The translations under genes and the position numbers were made by a program. Below, piece after piece: positions 8,162-17,815 of a stretch of DNA of 64,000 bases (position 1 is the stretch's first letter; each line of letters starts with the position of its first letter). The notes under the pieces are model-generated. The model saw only the letters and a program-made list of their open reading frames with translations. It was not told the origin of the DNA and did no database searches. The stretch is from positions 124,001 to 188,000 of the forward strand of contig JARXWK010000001.1 of assembly GCA_029916745.1 (NCBI GenBank), written 5' to 3'. This DNA is from Dysgonomonadaceae bacterium PH5-43 (GTDB lineage: Bacteria; Bacteroidota; Bacteroidia; Bacteroidales; Azobacteroidaceae).

Positions 8162-8172
8162 ATTATTTCTTA

Positions 8173-8736
8173 TTAATTAGCTACAACCACTTTGGCATAG
8201 CGGATTACTTTATCGTTGAGTGTATATCCCTTTTGTACGTCATCAATAACCATTCCTTCTTGTTCTTTATCTTGAGCAGGAACCATCGCAACAGCTTCAA
8301 ATAAATCTTCATTAAAAGGTTCGCCTACTGTTTGCATAGCCTTAACTCCGTTTTGTTGAAGAAAATTTATGAACTTACTGTGTATAAGCTCTACACCTTC
8401 CTTCAGTCCATTAATATCATCGGTCTTATTAATATTGTCTAAAGCACGTTCAAAGTCATCAACCACAGAAAGTAAACCAATCAACACTTTTTCACCTCCA
8501 CTTTTTATAAGGTCGGCCTTTTCTTTAATTGTACGTTTACGATAATTATCGTATTCGGCCATTAAACGAACATACGAATCTTTTAACTGAGCCAACTCGT
8601 CTGCCTCATTGTCAGTTTCTACAGTGTTTTCTTCTTGAGTTGTATCCTCTTCTTGTTGTTTTGACACTTCATCTATAAGATTGTCAGTCAAGTTGTCGTT
8701 GTTTTCGACTTTCTTTTCTTGTTCTTTTTTGTCCAT
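8173..8736 (-). CDS. grpE: Nucleotide exchange factor GrpE
   Basis: 187 residues. The acidic, Gln/Glu-rich N-terminus (residues 1-50) leads into the long dimerisation helix ([23 protein letters not shown]). The conserved beta domain ends [21 protein letters not shown]. It releases ADP from DnaK. No CIRCE inverted repeat is seen upstream (8737-8883), so HrcA control is not supported. Confidence 0.97.
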   Translation of the reverse strand: MDKKEQEKKVENNDNLTDNLIDEVSKQQEEDTTQEENTVETDNEADELAQLKDSYVRLMAEYDNYRKRTIKEKADLIKSGGEKVLIGLLSVVDDFERALDNINKTDDINGLKEGVELIHSKFINFLQQNGVKAMQTVGEPFNEDLFEAVAMVPAQDKEQEGMVIDDVQKGYTLNDKVIRYAKVVVAN

Positions 8737-8871
8737 AATATTGTTATTATTTAGTTTATCTTTTATCTATCAACTATTTACAAACAAAAGGATAAACAAT
8801 AATGTTGTTTGCTTACGCTTATAAACAAACAAAAAGTTTGCCAAAGCAAGAAGAGTAACAATATTTTCTCT

Positions 8872-8879
8872 TAACTTTG
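8872..8879 (+). promoter_or_regulatory. -7 box for lipoprotein-ruvB operon
   Basis: TAACTTTG, matching TAnnTTTG. It predicts a transcript start near 8884, so the first ATG (8884) would sit at the very 5' end. The ATG at 8899 is therefore preferred for the lipoprotein. Confidence 0.55.
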
Positions 8880-8898
8880 CATTATGAATATTATAAGC

Positions 8899-9735
8899 AT
8901 GAAAAAATATAGTTTATTATTTGTTGTAGCATTGATTATCGTTAGTTGTAACGACGAAGAAAAAGCAGCTAAAGAATTACTTAACGAAGCTAAAGCTTTA
9001 TACGAGAACACAGAATATGGCTCGGCAAAATTAAAATTAGATAAGATTAAAGAAGACTATCCTAAAGAGCTTGAAATACGCAAAGAAGCTTTAAGTCTTA
9101 ACCGAGAGATAGAAATTAAAGAACAACAAAGAAATATTGCTTATTGCGACAGTATGATTATTGTTCGCAATAAAGAAGCTAAAGCTATGCTCCCTCAGTT
9201 TGCTTTTGTTAAAACTGAATACGATAATGTAGGTCGATACTATTACAAAGAGTTTAACCCTCAACCTAATTATACTGCTGCAAGGTATATTAATGTTCAC
9301 GTAAACGAACGAAACGACTTAGTGCTTACAAGCGTATATAAAGGTAATGCTATCGGGCACAATCAAATTAAAGCATATATATCTTCGGGAGAATATGCAA
9401 CAACAGAAAAGATACCTAACGACAAAGCTGCCAACTATTCGTTTACTGACGCTCTTGGCACAACATACGAAACGGTTACTTATCAAAACGGAAGAGACAA
9501 TGGAGTGTTAGCTTTCATAGGCACTTATGCCGACAAAAACATTACGATTGACTTTATTGGTAAACAAACCGTAACTCATACTTTATCAAACAAGGAGAAA
9601 CAAGCTGTTTTACATACTGTAAAGTTTTACACAATAAAAGAAGATGTTAAACAGTTTGAGAAAGAAATCGCTAAAGCCAAAGACCGACTTTGGTACTTAG
9701 AAAGAAAAGTAAATGTAGTGAGTGCCGAACAGTAA
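8899..9735 (+). CDS. Predicted lipoprotein, unknown function
   Basis: 278 residues from the preferred start (an ATG 15 bp upstream is also in frame). The signal sequence MKKYSLLFVVALIIVSC ends in a lipobox, so a lipid-anchored envelope protein is expected. A short TPR-like helical segment follows (KELLNEAKALYENTEYGSAKLKLDKI). The middle looks beta-rich, and a coiled-coil tail ends it (KQFEKEIAKAKDRLWYLERKV). Family not recognised. It lies 28 bp before ruvB and may share its transcript. Confidence 0.8.
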   Translation: MKKYSLLFVVALIIVSCNDEEKAAKELLNEAKALYENTEYGSAKLKLDKIKEDYPKELEIRKEALSLNREIEIKEQQRNIAYCDSMIIVRNKEAKAMLPQFAFVKTEYDNVGRYYYKEFNPQPNYTAARYINVHVNERNDLVLTSVYKGNAIGHNQIKAYISSGEYATTEKIPNDKAANYSFTDALGTTYETVTYQNGRDNGVLAFIGTYADKNITIDFIGKQTVTHTLSNKEKQAVLHTVKFYTIKEDVKQFEKEIAKAKDRLWYLERKVNVVSAEQ

Positions 9736-9763
9736 ACAATTAGCACATTAGCAACTTAATTAA

Positions 9764-10774
9764 ATGGATATTAGAACAAACAATATAAGCGAAAAGGAAA
9801 AAGAGTTTGAAAACGCTCTTCGCCCCCTATCGTTTCAAAGTTTTAGCGGACAAGATAAGATAGTCGAAAACTTGAAAGTATTTGTTCAGGCTGCTAAAAT
9901 GAGAACCGAAGCTTTAGACCACGTTTTATTACACGGTCCTCCGGGCTTAGGGAAAACAACTCTGTCTAACATTATAGCAAACGAACTTAATGTTGGCTTT
10001 AAGATAACTTCAGGTCCTGTGCTTGACAAACCGGGCGACTTAGCAGGCATACTTACTTCGCTCGAAAGAAACGAAGTATTGTTTATTGATGAAATACATA
10101 GACTTAACCCCGTTGTTGAAGAATATCTTTATTCTGCAATGGAAGACTATCGTATAGATATAATGATAGATAAAGGTCCAAGTGCTCGTTCTATTCAAAT
10201 AGATTTAGAGCCCTTTACTTTGGTAGGAGCCACAACACGAAGCGGACTACTAACCTCTCCCCTACGAGCAAGGTTTGGTATAAATCTACATTTAGAATAT
10301 TACGACATAGAAACTCTCAAATCTATAGTTAAACGTTCGGCAGCTATATTAGATGTACCCTGCGACAATCAGGCTGCAATAGAAATAGCTTCACGAAGTA
10401 GAGGAACTCCCCGTATTACAAATGCTTTATTAAGACGTGTTCGAGATTTTGCACAAGTTAAAGGAAGCGGAAAGATAGATAAAGAAATAGCTTGCTTTGC
10501 ACTCGAAGCTCTTAACATAGATAAGTACGGATTAGACGAGATTGACAACAAAATACTCCTCACGATTATAGATAAATTTAATGGAGGTCCGGTAGGATTA
10601 ACAACCATCGCAACCGCTTTGGGAGAAGACCCTGGCACAATAGAAGAAGTGTATGAACCGTTCTTAATAAAGGAAGGCTTTTTGAAAAGAACCCCTAGAG
10701 GTAGAGAAGCAACCCTTCTCGCATATTCGCATCTTAACCGAAGCAAAGGATACGAACAAGGATCGCTTTTCTGA
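9764..10774 (+). CDS. ruvB: Holliday junction branch migration helicase RuvB
   Basis: 336-residue AAA+ motor that drives branch migration with RuvA. Walker A is GPPGLGKTT (residues 58-66), Walker [10 protein letters not shown], and sensor/arginine-finger elements are [19 protein letters not shown] winged-helix C-terminus ([16 protein letters not shown]) completes it. Full length. Confidence 0.98.
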   Translation: MDIRTNNISEKEKEFENALRPLSFQSFSGQDKIVENLKVFVQAAKMRTEALDHVLLHGPPGLGKTTLSNIIANELNVGFKITSGPVLDKPGDLAGILTSLERNEVLFIDEIHRLNPVVEEYLYSAMEDYRIDIMIDKGPSARSIQIDLEPFTLVGATTRSGLLTSPLRARFGINLHLEYYDIETLKSIVKRSAAILDVPCDNQAAIEIASRSRGTPRITNALLRRVRDFAQVKGSGKIDKEIACFALEALNIDKYGLDEIDNKILLTIIDKFNGGPVGLTTIATALGEDPGTIEEVYEPFLIKEGFLKRTPRGREATLLAYSHLNRSKGYEQGSLF

Positions 10775-10813
10775 ACTAAGAACCAATAGTTTTATTCATT
10801 AATAATAAAAAGA

Positions 10814-12292
10814 ATGTCGTTACTAAAAGATAGTGTAATATACGGAGGAAGCAGCATCTTATCTAAAATGGTAAGCTGGCTTATGACCATTCTATTTACC
10901 TACACCCTTTCGACTGCAGAATTTGGCATAATGACAAATCTATACGCCATTATGGCTTTAATAATAGTTCTGCTTACATTCGGAATGGAAACAGGCTTCT
11001 TCCGATTTATTAATCAAACCGACACATACAAACCCAAAGACGTCTACAACAATGTGCTAACCATTGTAGGGCTAATCGTGATATCGGCAGTAATTATCTT
11101 TCAAGTATTCTTGCAACAAATAAGACCCTTTATCTGGCAAAACGAAGTACCCGACATATACATCCGCCTCATAATCATAATATTTGCGCTCGACTCCTTT
11201 ATAGCCATACCCTTCGCTTACCTTCGTCACAAGAAACGACCCATAAAATTCGGCTCACTGAAAATACTAAACGTAGTATTGTATGCCATTTTATGTACAT
11301 TCTTTTTGGTAATATGTCCTCAGATAAACAAACACAACCCCGATTTAATTGCGTGGTTTTGGAACTCCGATTTCAAAGTAGGCTATATCCTTATATCCAA
11401 TATAATAGCTACAGCAATAGAATCATTATGTCTTATACCCGAGTTAATAGGATACAAGTTTACCCTACACACAGAACTAACAAAAAAACTATTCCGCTAC
11501 TCATTCCCACTAGTTATAATGGGCATAGCCGGAATGAGCAACCAAGTATTTGACAAAATCCTATTCCCAATAATATACAGCGACCCCGAAGTAGCTTTCA
11601 GCGAACTCGGAGTTTATTCCGGCTGCTTCAAGATAGCACTTATTATGATTATGTTTACACAAGCATTTAGATACGCTTACGAACCGTTCATCTTCGAGAA
11701 AAGCAAACAAACAGACGCTAAACAATCATACGCAAACGTTATGAAATACTTCATCATATTCGGACTATTTATATTTCTTAGCGTATCCTTCTACCTCGAC
11801 ATCTTAAAGTATTTTGTAGACGAGCCATATCGCGTAGCCATCTGGATAGTGCCAATTGCACTTATGGGAGAACTATTTTTCGCTATATACTCAAACCTAT
11901 CTCTTTGGTACAAACTAAACGATAAAACCCATTGGGGAATGATATTCTCCATAATCGCCTGCGTAATTATTATCCTAATCAACATAATATTTATCCCCAT
12001 TTACGGATACGGAGCCTGCGCTTGGGCAGTATTTATAGGCAACGGAATAATTATGCTACTCTCGTACATAATCGGACAGAAGAACTATCGAATAAATTAC
12101 GACCTCAAAACAATATTAATATACTTCGGCTTAGCCACATTATTGTTCACCATCTCGTATCTTGCGCCCATCAACAACGAATGGATACGAATGGGTTTCA
12201 ACACAATATTACTGCTTGCATACATAGCATTCACCATAAAGCGAGACATAAAATTAAAAGACATTCCGTATATAAATCGTTTCATAAAGTAA
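10814..12292 (+). CDS. Polysaccharide flippase-like membrane protein
   Basis: 492 residues, about 14 hydrophobic segments. The N-terminus (LLKDSVIYGGSSILSKMVSWLMTILFTYTLSTAEFGIMT) is typical of the polysaccharide biosynthesis/MOP flippase family. It probably exports a lipid-linked glycan. It is not closely similar to the flippase at 3166-4695. It follows ruvB by 39 bp and precedes the DUF389 gene by 14 bp on the same strand. Confidence 0.85.
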   Translation: MSLLKDSVIYGGSSILSKMVSWLMTILFTYTLSTAEFGIMTNLYAIMALIIVLLTFGMETGFFRFINQTDTYKPKDVYNNVLTIVGLIVISAVIIFQVFLQQIRPFIWQNEVPDIYIRLIIIIFALDSFIAIPFAYLRHKKRPIKFGSLKILNVVLYAILCTFFLVICPQINKHNPDLIAWFWNSDFKVGYILISNIIATAIESLCLIPELIGYKFTLHTELTKKLFRYSFPLVIMGIAGMSNQVFDKILFPIIYSDPEVAFSELGVYSGCFKIALIMIMFTQAFRYAYEPFIFEKSKQTDAKQSYANVMKYFIIFGLFIFLSVSFYLDILKYFVDEPYRVAIWIVPIALMGELFFAIYSNLSLWYKLNDKTHWGMIFSIIACVIIILINIIFIPIYGYGACAWAVFIGNGIIMLLSYIIGQKNYRINYDLKTILIYFGLATLLFTISYLAPINNEWIRMGFNTILLLAYIAFTIKRDIKLKDIPYINRFIK

Positions 12293-12306
12293 GAATTACA
12301 TAGCGT

Positions 12307-13671
12307 ATGAAAAACTATTACAAAAGATCGACAAAAAAACTAAAGCTCTTCTTTCTTCGCAAACTTGACATAAGAAACGAAAAAGAAGACGATATAGCAA
12401 CTATCGAGTCGATAAAAAAGGGCGTAGAGTTTACAGGAACAAATCTATGGGTATTAATCTTCGCCATACTCATAGCATCGCTAGGACTAAACGTTAACTC
12501 AACCGCCGTTATAATCGGAGCCATGCTTATATCGCCACTGATGGGACCGATAATGGGATTCGGACTAGGACTCGGTATCAACGACTTCGATATGTTTAAG
12601 AAAAGCGTACGCAACTTCGCCATCGCAACCTTCTACAGCGTTGTCGCATCAACCCTATTCTTCATAATATCGCCCATATCAGAAGCCCAGTCAGAACTTT
12701 TAGCACGCACGCAACCAACAATATACGACGTAATGATAGCATTCTTCGGAGGCTGCGCCGGAATAATTGCAAGCTGCTCAAAATCAAAAGGAAACGTAAT
12801 ACCAGGAGTCGCAATAGCAACAGCATTAATGCCACCACTGTGCACAGCAGGATTCGGACTCGCAACCGGAAACCTATCATACTTCATCGGAGCATTCTAC
12901 CTCTACTTCATAAACACAGTGTTTATCGCACTCGCAACATTTTTCGTCGTAAAAATCCTAAAATTCCCCAAAGTAGTATTGGTCGACAAGAAGCTCCAAA
13001 AAAAAGTATCGCGCATAATAACAGCAATCGTTATCTGCACAATGATACCATCGTCGGTGCTAACATATAATATGATACAGAACGACGTATTCGAAAACCA
13101 AGCCAACAACTTCATACACAAAGAACTAACATTTCCCGAAACCCACATAATAAACAAAGAACTAAAGAGAAAAAGAAACGAAAAAGAGATAAAAATAATA
13201 ACCATAGGCAAAACAATATCGGAGCAAACGCTCGAAAGAGCAAAAAACAAGTTAGAAAATTACGGACTAAAAGGCACAGAACTAATCGTTCAGCAGGGAG
13301 TAAACAACACCGAAGACGAAATAGACGTAATAAAGGATATGGTGATGAAAGATTTTTATCAGTACTCGCAAAACTCCATAGACAGCAAAAACCTTGTGAT
13401 AGACTCGCTGCGACAACAACTCAAGAAGTACGAAGAATTCGACCAACTGAGCCTAAATTTAGTACCCGAGTTCAAAGCCCTATTTCCGAAAGTAAAAGAA
13501 GCATCAATCTCGCGCACGTGGATAGTAGACATCGAAACAAACGAATACGAGCCCACAACCCTAGTTTATCTTCGAGTAAGCAGCCCGCTAACCCCAGAGA
13601 AGCGCGAAAATATGATAACTTGGCTAAAAGCGAGAACAAACTCAGTGAACTTAAAACTCATCGAGCAGTAA
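12307..13671 (+). CDS. DUF389 family membrane protein
   Basis: 454 residues. The N-terminal hydrophobic domain bears the family pattern (ILIASLGLNVNSTAVIIGAMLISPLMGPIMGFGLGLG...PGVAIATALMPPLCTAGFGLATG) over about six helices. A hydrophilic region of about 220 residues (from about residue 240) follows. Function of the family is not established. It ends just before a tandem array. Confidence 0.88.
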   Translation: MKNYYKRSTKKLKLFFLRKLDIRNEKEDDIATIESIKKGVEFTGTNLWVLIFAILIASLGLNVNSTAVIIGAMLISPLMGPIMGFGLGLGINDFDMFKKSVRNFAIATFYSVVASTLFFIISPISEAQSELLARTQPTIYDVMIAFFGGCAGIIASCSKSKGNVIPGVAIATALMPPLCTAGFGLATGNLSYFIGAFYLYFINTVFIALATFFVVKILKFPKVVLVDKKLQKKVSRIITAIVICTMIPSSVLTYNMIQNDVFENQANNFIHKELTFPETHIINKELKRKRNEKEIKIITIGKTISEQTLERAKNKLENYGLKGTELIVQQGVNNTEDEIDVIKDMVMKDFYQYSQNSIDSKNLVIDSLRQQLKKYEEFDQLSLNLVPEFKALFPKVKEASISRTWIVDIETNEYEPTTLVYLRVSSPLTPEKRENMITWLKARTNSVNLKLIEQ

Positions 13672-13681
13672 CCAAAATTTA

Positions 13682-13857
13682 CATACGGACGCAGATAAAT
13701 TTTCATGCGGATGAAAATAAATTTTCATGCGGACGTAAATAAATTTTCGTACGGACGTAAATAAATTTCCAGACGTGCGAAAATAAATTTCCAGACGTGC
13801 GGAAATAAATTTTCAGACGTGCGGAAATAAATTTTCAGACGTGCGAAAATTTACAGC
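13682..13857. repeat. 22-nt tandem array (8 units)
   Basis: Eight contiguous 22-nt units such as CAGACGTGCGGAAATAAATT-TT and CATGCGGACGTAAATAAATT-TT fill most of the gap after the DUF389 gene. The AAATAAATTT half is nearly invariant, while the GC-rich half drifts from CATGCGGACG to CAGACGTGCG along the array. No ORF of note. No intrinsic terminator for the upstream gene was recognised. Confidence 0.9.
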
Positions 13858-13922
13858 ACTACAAACGCGCAAAAACAAACGTAAATATACGTTAAACATT
13901 ACTCAATCTGAATAATTTTTTG

Positions 13923-13930
13923 TAGCTTTG
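13923..13930 (+). promoter_or_regulatory. -7 box for metK
   Basis: TAGCTTTG, matching TAnnTTTG. The transcript would start near 13934, exactly at the 5' end of the predicted riboswitch stem. No clear TTG element. Confidence 0.55.
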
Positions 13931-13933
13931 CAC

Positions 13934-14057
13934 CGTGTTCAGAAAGTGGAAGGATTTGTATGCTTGCAACCACAATAAAAAATGCTAAAAACCAGCTAAA
14001 TGGTTAATAGACACCTACCTACACTTTCTGATAACCGTGTTATCAGATTTTTTATTT
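13934..14057 (+). promoter_or_regulatory. Candidate SAM riboswitch (S-box-like) with terminator, metK leader
   Basis: A closing stem pairs TCAGAAAGTG (13939-13948) with CACTTTCTGA (14022-14031). Inside it, AAAGTGGAAGGA, GCTTGCAACCAC and ATGCTAAAAACC appear in the order of the S-box blocks GTGGAGGGA, GGCAACC and GTGCTAAttCC, but P2/P3 are very short. A SAM-II-like pseudoknot is an alternative reading: GTGG/CCAC with GGATTTGTAT pairing to ATGC and AAAACC. The intrinsic terminator CTGATAAC-CGT-GTTATCAG plus a T-tract (14028-14057) shares CTGA with the closing stem. Position before the SAM synthetase gene supports the call; the direction of control cannot be decided by eye. Confidence 0.6.
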
Positions 14058-14073
14058 TAAAGAAACATATAAA

Positions 14074-15336
14074 ATGAGCTACTATTTCACATCGGAATCG
14101 GTGTCGGAAGGACACCCAGATAAAGTGGCAGATCAAATTTCTGACGCTTTACTAGACCAGTTCTTAGCCTACGACCCAACCTCGAAGGTTGCCTGCGAAA
14201 CCCTAGTTACTACGGGGCAGGTAGTGTTGGCGGGCGAAGTTAAATCTAAATCGTACGTTGATATACCCGAAGTTACGCGTAGAGTGATACAGCAGATAGG
14301 GTACACAAAAAGCGAGTATCAGTTCGAGGCTTTATCGTGCGGCATATTAAACGCTATTCACGAGCAATCGGGCGATATAAACAGAGGCGTGGAAAGAGAA
14401 GACCCGCTTAACCAAGGCGCGGGCGACCAAGGTATGATGTTTGGTTACGCTACAAACGAAACCCAAAACTATATGCCGTTGCCGTTAGACCTATCGCACA
14501 AATTGCTTATCGAGTTGGCAAATATTCGTAAAAACGAATTGCACTTAATGCCGTATCTACGTCCTGATGCAAAATCTCAGGTTACGATAAAATACAACGA
14601 CAATGATACGCCCGAAAAGATTGATACTATAGTTATTTCTACTCAGCACGACGAGTTCGACGGCGATGAGGCAATGCAAGCTAAGATAGCCAAAGATGTT
14701 AAGGAGATACTAATACCCAGAGTTGTAGCCCTTTACCCCGAAAAGGTACAGGCGTTGTTTACTGATGATATAAAGTATCACGTTAATCCTACGGGCAAGT
14801 TTGTGATTGGCGGTCCTCACGGAGATACGGGTTTAACGGGACGAAAAATTATTGTTGACACTTATGGCGGTAAAGGTGCACACGGTGGTGGTGCTTTTTC
14901 GGGCAAAGACCCTTCGAAAGTAGACCGTTCGGCAGCTTATGCGGCACGTCATATAGCTAAAAATTTGGTTGCTGCGGGCGTTGCCGACGAAGTGCTTGTT
15001 CAGGTTTCTTATGCTATCGGAGTTGCCGAGCCTATGAATATCTTTATAAATACTTACGGCAAGAGCAATGTGGAGATTAGCGATAGCGAAATTGCTCAGA
15101 AGGTTACTAAAATTTTTGATATGCGTCCGAAAGCGATAGAAGACCGCTTAAAATTGCGTAACCCTATCTACTTAGAAACTGCATCGTATGGCCACGTTGG
15201 ACGCGAGCCTATGGTGGTGAAAAAAACCTTCACGTCTCGTTACGAGGAAGAGCCAACAAAGGTTATTGAGGTTGAGCTTTTTACTTGGGAGAAGTTAGAT
15301 TTTGTTGATGCTATTAAGGCTGAGTTTTTTCAGTAA
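14074..15336 (+). CDS. metK: S-adenosylmethionine synthetase
   Basis: 420 residues, normal for Bacteroidales. It makes SAM from methionine and ATP. Signatures include [20 protein letters not shown] (ATP site), the [12 protein letters not shown] loop and [19 protein letters not shown] near the C-terminal third. It is monocistronic, between a riboswitch-like leader and a strong hairpin at 15357-15401. Confidence 0.98.
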   Translation: MSYYFTSESVSEGHPDKVADQISDALLDQFLAYDPTSKVACETLVTTGQVVLAGEVKSKSYVDIPEVTRRVIQQIGYTKSEYQFEALSCGILNAIHEQSGDINRGVEREDPLNQGAGDQGMMFGYATNETQNYMPLPLDLSHKLLIELANIRKNELHLMPYLRPDAKSQVTIKYNDNDTPEKIDTIVISTQHDEFDGDEAMQAKIAKDVKEILIPRVVALYPEKVQALFTDDIKYHVNPTGKFVIGGPHGDTGLTGRKIIVDTYGGKGAHGGGAFSGKDPSKVDRSAAYAARHIAKNLVAAGVADEVLVQVSYAIGVAEPMNIFINTYGKSNVEISDSEIAQKVTKIFDMRPKAIEDRLKLRNPIYLETASYGHVGREPMVVKKTFTSRYEEEPTKVIEVELFTWEKLDFVDAIKAEFFQ

Positions 15337-15356
15337 CGTACGGCAATTTATTAAAC

Positions 15357-15401
15357 AACAATGGCGCAAAGCGATATATACTATGCTTTTGCGCCATTGT
15401 T
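15357..15401. terminator. Bidirectional hairpin between metK and ilvC
   Basis: AACAATGGCGCAAA-GC (15357-15372) pairs with GCTTTTGCGCCATTGTT (15385-15401), 16 bp with one bulge and a 12-nt loop. It lies between convergent genes, so it probably ends both transcripts, although the T-runs are weak. Confidence 0.65.
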
Positions 15402-15434
15402 CGTTATTGAGTTTTGTTATTGATTAATGATTAA

Positions 15435-16481
15435 TCAATTGTTTTCTGGTCTTAATTTACGTACTACTGCACCAGTTCTCCACATTTCGCTTTCGCGAAG
15501 TTCTTTAAGTTCAGCTTCAAGATTTTCTCTGTAGTCGGGTTTAGAATTTGTGTCGATAGAGCGTTGAGCTTCGTTACCACTAGCAACTTCGTTGTATAGC
15601 TTTTCGAATACAGGTTTAGTAGCATCGTGGAAAGGAGTCATCCAGTCTAACGCACCTCTTTGAGCTGTTGTAGAGCAGTTTGCGTACATCCAGTCCATTC
15701 CGTTTTCGGCGAATAAAGGCATTAACGATTGTGTTAATTCTTCTACTGTTTCGTTGAAAGCTTCAGATGGAGAGTGTCCGTTTTCGCGTAGCACTTCATA
15801 TTGAGCTAATAACAGACCTTGGATAGCTCCCATTAGCGTACCTCTTTCTCCTGTTAAGTCTGAGTAAACTTCTTTCTTGAAGGTTGTTTCGAATAAGTAT
15901 CCCGAACCTACACCAATTCCTAAAGCGATAGCTCTATCTCTTCCTTTGCCTGTTGCATCTTGGAATACTGCGAAGCTTGAGTTAAGACCTCTTCCTTCTA
16001 AAAACATTCTTCTTAAAGAAGTACCCGAACCCTTAGGTGCAACTAAAATAACATCGATATCGGCTGGAGGCACAATGCCTGTTCTTTCTTTGTATGTGAT
16101 ACCAAAACCGTGCGAGAAGTATAACGCTTTACCTGCTGTTAGGTATGGTTTAATGCGAGGCCACACTTCGATTTGTGCTGCATCTGATAGAAGATATTGT
16201 ATGATAGTTGCTTTTTCGCACGCTTCTTCTATCTCGAATAAAGTTTCTCCTGGCACCCAACCGTCTGCGATTGCTTTGTCCCAAGTTTTTCCGCCTTTGC
16301 GTTGTCCTATTATTACGTTAAAACCATTGTCGCGTAGGTTTAATGATTGTCCAGGACCTTGAACACCATAACCTATAACTGCGATTGTTTCATTTTTCAA
16401 AAACTCTCTTGCTTGTTCCAATGGGAACTCTTCGCGAGTAACTACTGATTCGTCTACTCCTCCAAAATTCATTGTTGCCAT
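15435..16481 (-). CDS. ilvC: Ketol-acid reductoisomerase
   Basis: 348 residues. Second step of Val/Ile synthesis: NADPH-dependent isomeroreduction of acetohydroxy acids. The Rossmann motif is IAVIGYGVQGPGQSLNLRDNG (residues 33-53). DLTGERGTLMGAIQG carries metal-binding acidic residues, and the C-terminal knotted domain is present. Last gene of the ilv operon. Confidence 0.97.
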   Translation of the reverse strand: MATMNFGGVDESVVTREEFPLEQAREFLKNETIAVIGYGVQGPGQSLNLRDNGFNVIIGQRKGGKTWDKAIADGWVPGETLFEIEEACEKATIIQYLLSDAAQIEVWPRIKPYLTAGKALYFSHGFGITYKERTGIVPPADIDVILVAPKGSGTSLRRMFLEGRGLNSSFAVFQDATGKGRDRAIALGIGVGSGYLFETTFKKEVYSDLTGERGTLMGAIQGLLLAQYEVLRENGHSPSEAFNETVEELTQSLMPLFAENGMDWMYANCSTTAQRGALDWMTPFHDATKPVFEKLYNEVASGNEAQRSIDTNSKPDYRENLEAELKELRESEMWRTGAVVRKLRPENN

Positions 16482-16526
16482 AATTGCTTTATTAAATTAT
16501 TTATTAAGTTGTTTGTATGATTATTT

Positions 16527-17264
16527 TTATTTCCAAATAATTCTGCTTCTGCATATCGACTCTTCTCCTCGTTTAGTATCTACCAAACATTCGTTATGGG
16601 AGTTATCTTGTCGGTATAGTTTAAGTTTATCTCCAAATCCGCCTTCGGCAATATAAACCATCTCGAACTTGCTTATCATCTTGTCTCTAAACATTTCTAA
16701 GTCGAAGATATTTATAACGTGTTCGATGTATTTTATACTGTTCATATGCTTATTAATATCTATGTCGCTATATCTGACCGAGTATCCCATTGTAGCTTCC
16801 ACATCGTTCACTGGTGGTATTTTCGCTAACTTCTCTATTGGACATTCTTTTTCGGCATCGATATAATTACTTAAGTCGGGACGCCAAAGAGGAATATCTA
16901 CGGGGCGACGAGTTTTCATATCTATCGCTGCCCAAATACTACGGGCATATCCTACAACTTTGTTATCGCTGGTAAGAAAACGGAAACAGCGTTGAGTAAA
17001 GAAGCGAGCAACATCTTCTACCCACGTTTCCACTATCAAATCTTGGTCGTAACTGGGATATTCATTCATTTGTATTGACAAACGCGATAATACCCACGCT
17101 GTGTTAAGCTCTGTCATATCATCGTAACCAAATCCACGCTCGGCAGCGTGTATCGTAGCCGACTGTAAAATAAAGTTGCCGATAATAGGAAGTGTTGCCT
17201 TCCCTTGAAAGTCGCACACATACGACTCGATATGAAACTTATATGAACCTACTTTAGATAACAT
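16527..17264 (-). CDS. Acyl-ACP thioesterase
   Basis: 245 residues, double hot-dog fold of the acyl-ACP thioesterase family. Typical parts are GFGYDDMTELNTAWVLSRLSIQMNEYP at the front and YSVRYSDIDINKHMNSIKYIEHVIN, the second hot-dog repeat with its catalytic Asn/His region. It releases free fatty acids from acyl carrier protein. It overlaps the ilvN end by 11 bp and is embedded in the ilv operon, as in other Bacteroidales. A link to branched-chain acyl groups is plausible but not shown. Confidence 0.88.
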   Translation of the reverse strand: MLSKVGSYKFHIESYVCDFQGKATLPIIGNFILQSATIHAAERGFGYDDMTELNTAWVLSRLSIQMNEYPSYDQDLIVETWVEDVARFFTQRCFRFLTSDNKVVGYARSIWAAIDMKTRRPVDIPLWRPDLSNYIDAEKECPIEKLAKIPPVNDVEATMGYSVRYSDIDINKHMNSIKYIEHVINIFDLEMFRDKMISKFEMVYIAEGGFGDKLKLYRQDNSHNECLVDTKRGEESICRSRIIWK

Positions 17265-17814
17265 CTTTGTGCTTCTTTGTTATTTTTTCTTCTATAGAGG
17301 CTAACATATCGCTTAGTCGCTCTACTTTAGACTTATTAATGGCTACCCTACCCGAACGAATGAACTGTAAGACTCCTATCTTCTCGCTCAATTCTTTAAA
17401 CAAGGCTTGAGTTTCGTCGTAATGTCCGGTTTTTTCTAATACAGTCCACGTTTCCGTAAGGTCTAATATACGAGCATTGTACCGTCTTATTATATCTTCG
17501 ATAGAACCCAAAGACAGAAGCTTTTCGGTCGACACCTTATATAATGCTATCTCTTGAAAAATTAAATCTTCGTTAGTATTATAATAAGCTTTTATAATAT
17601 CTACTTTCTTATCTATTTGCTTTACAACTTTCTCTATTAAGTCTTGATCGGCAAATGTAGTAACTGTAAACTTATGAATACCCTCTAATGCCGAAGGAGA
17701 AACAGATAACGTTTCTATATTCATACCTCTTCGGGTAAATATAATTGTTACTTGATTTAGTAACCCAACCGTATTCTCTGAGAATATTGTAATTGTATAA
17801 AGTTTATTTTCCAT
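17254..17814 (-). CDS. ilvN: Acetolactate synthase small (regulatory) subunit
   Basis: 186 residues. The N-terminal ACT domain (LYTITIFSENTVGLLNQVTIIFTRRGMNIETLSV) is the valine-binding type, and the C-terminal domain is that of the IlvN/IlvH family. It activates the large subunit and gives feedback control. It begins 1 bp after the ilvB stop codon and overlaps the thioesterase gene at its 3' end. Confidence 0.95.
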   Translation of the reverse strand: MENKLYTITIFSENTVGLLNQVTIIFTRRGMNIETLSVSPSALEGIHKFTVTTFADQDLIEKVVKQIDKKVDIIKAYYNTNEDLIFQEIALYKVSTEKLLSLGSIEDIIRRYNARILDLTETWTVLEKTGHYDETQALFKELSEKIGVLQFIRSGRVAINKSKVERLSDMLASIEEKITKKHKDVI

Positions 17815-17815
17815 A

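Noticed and set aside
8737-8883. CIRCE/HrcA operator before grpE-dnaJ
   Set aside because: No TTAGCACTC-N9-GAGTGCTAA-like inverted repeat is present.
12633-12887. Antisense ORFs across the DUF389 gene
   Set aside because: They mirror a clear membrane-protein gene on the plus strand and have no promoter or family pattern of their own.
13960-14007. 15-codon ORF in the metK leader as a Met leader peptide
   Set aside because: It has only the start Met and ordinary composition, and it lies inside the predicted riboswitch core. A ligand-binding RNA explains the leader better.
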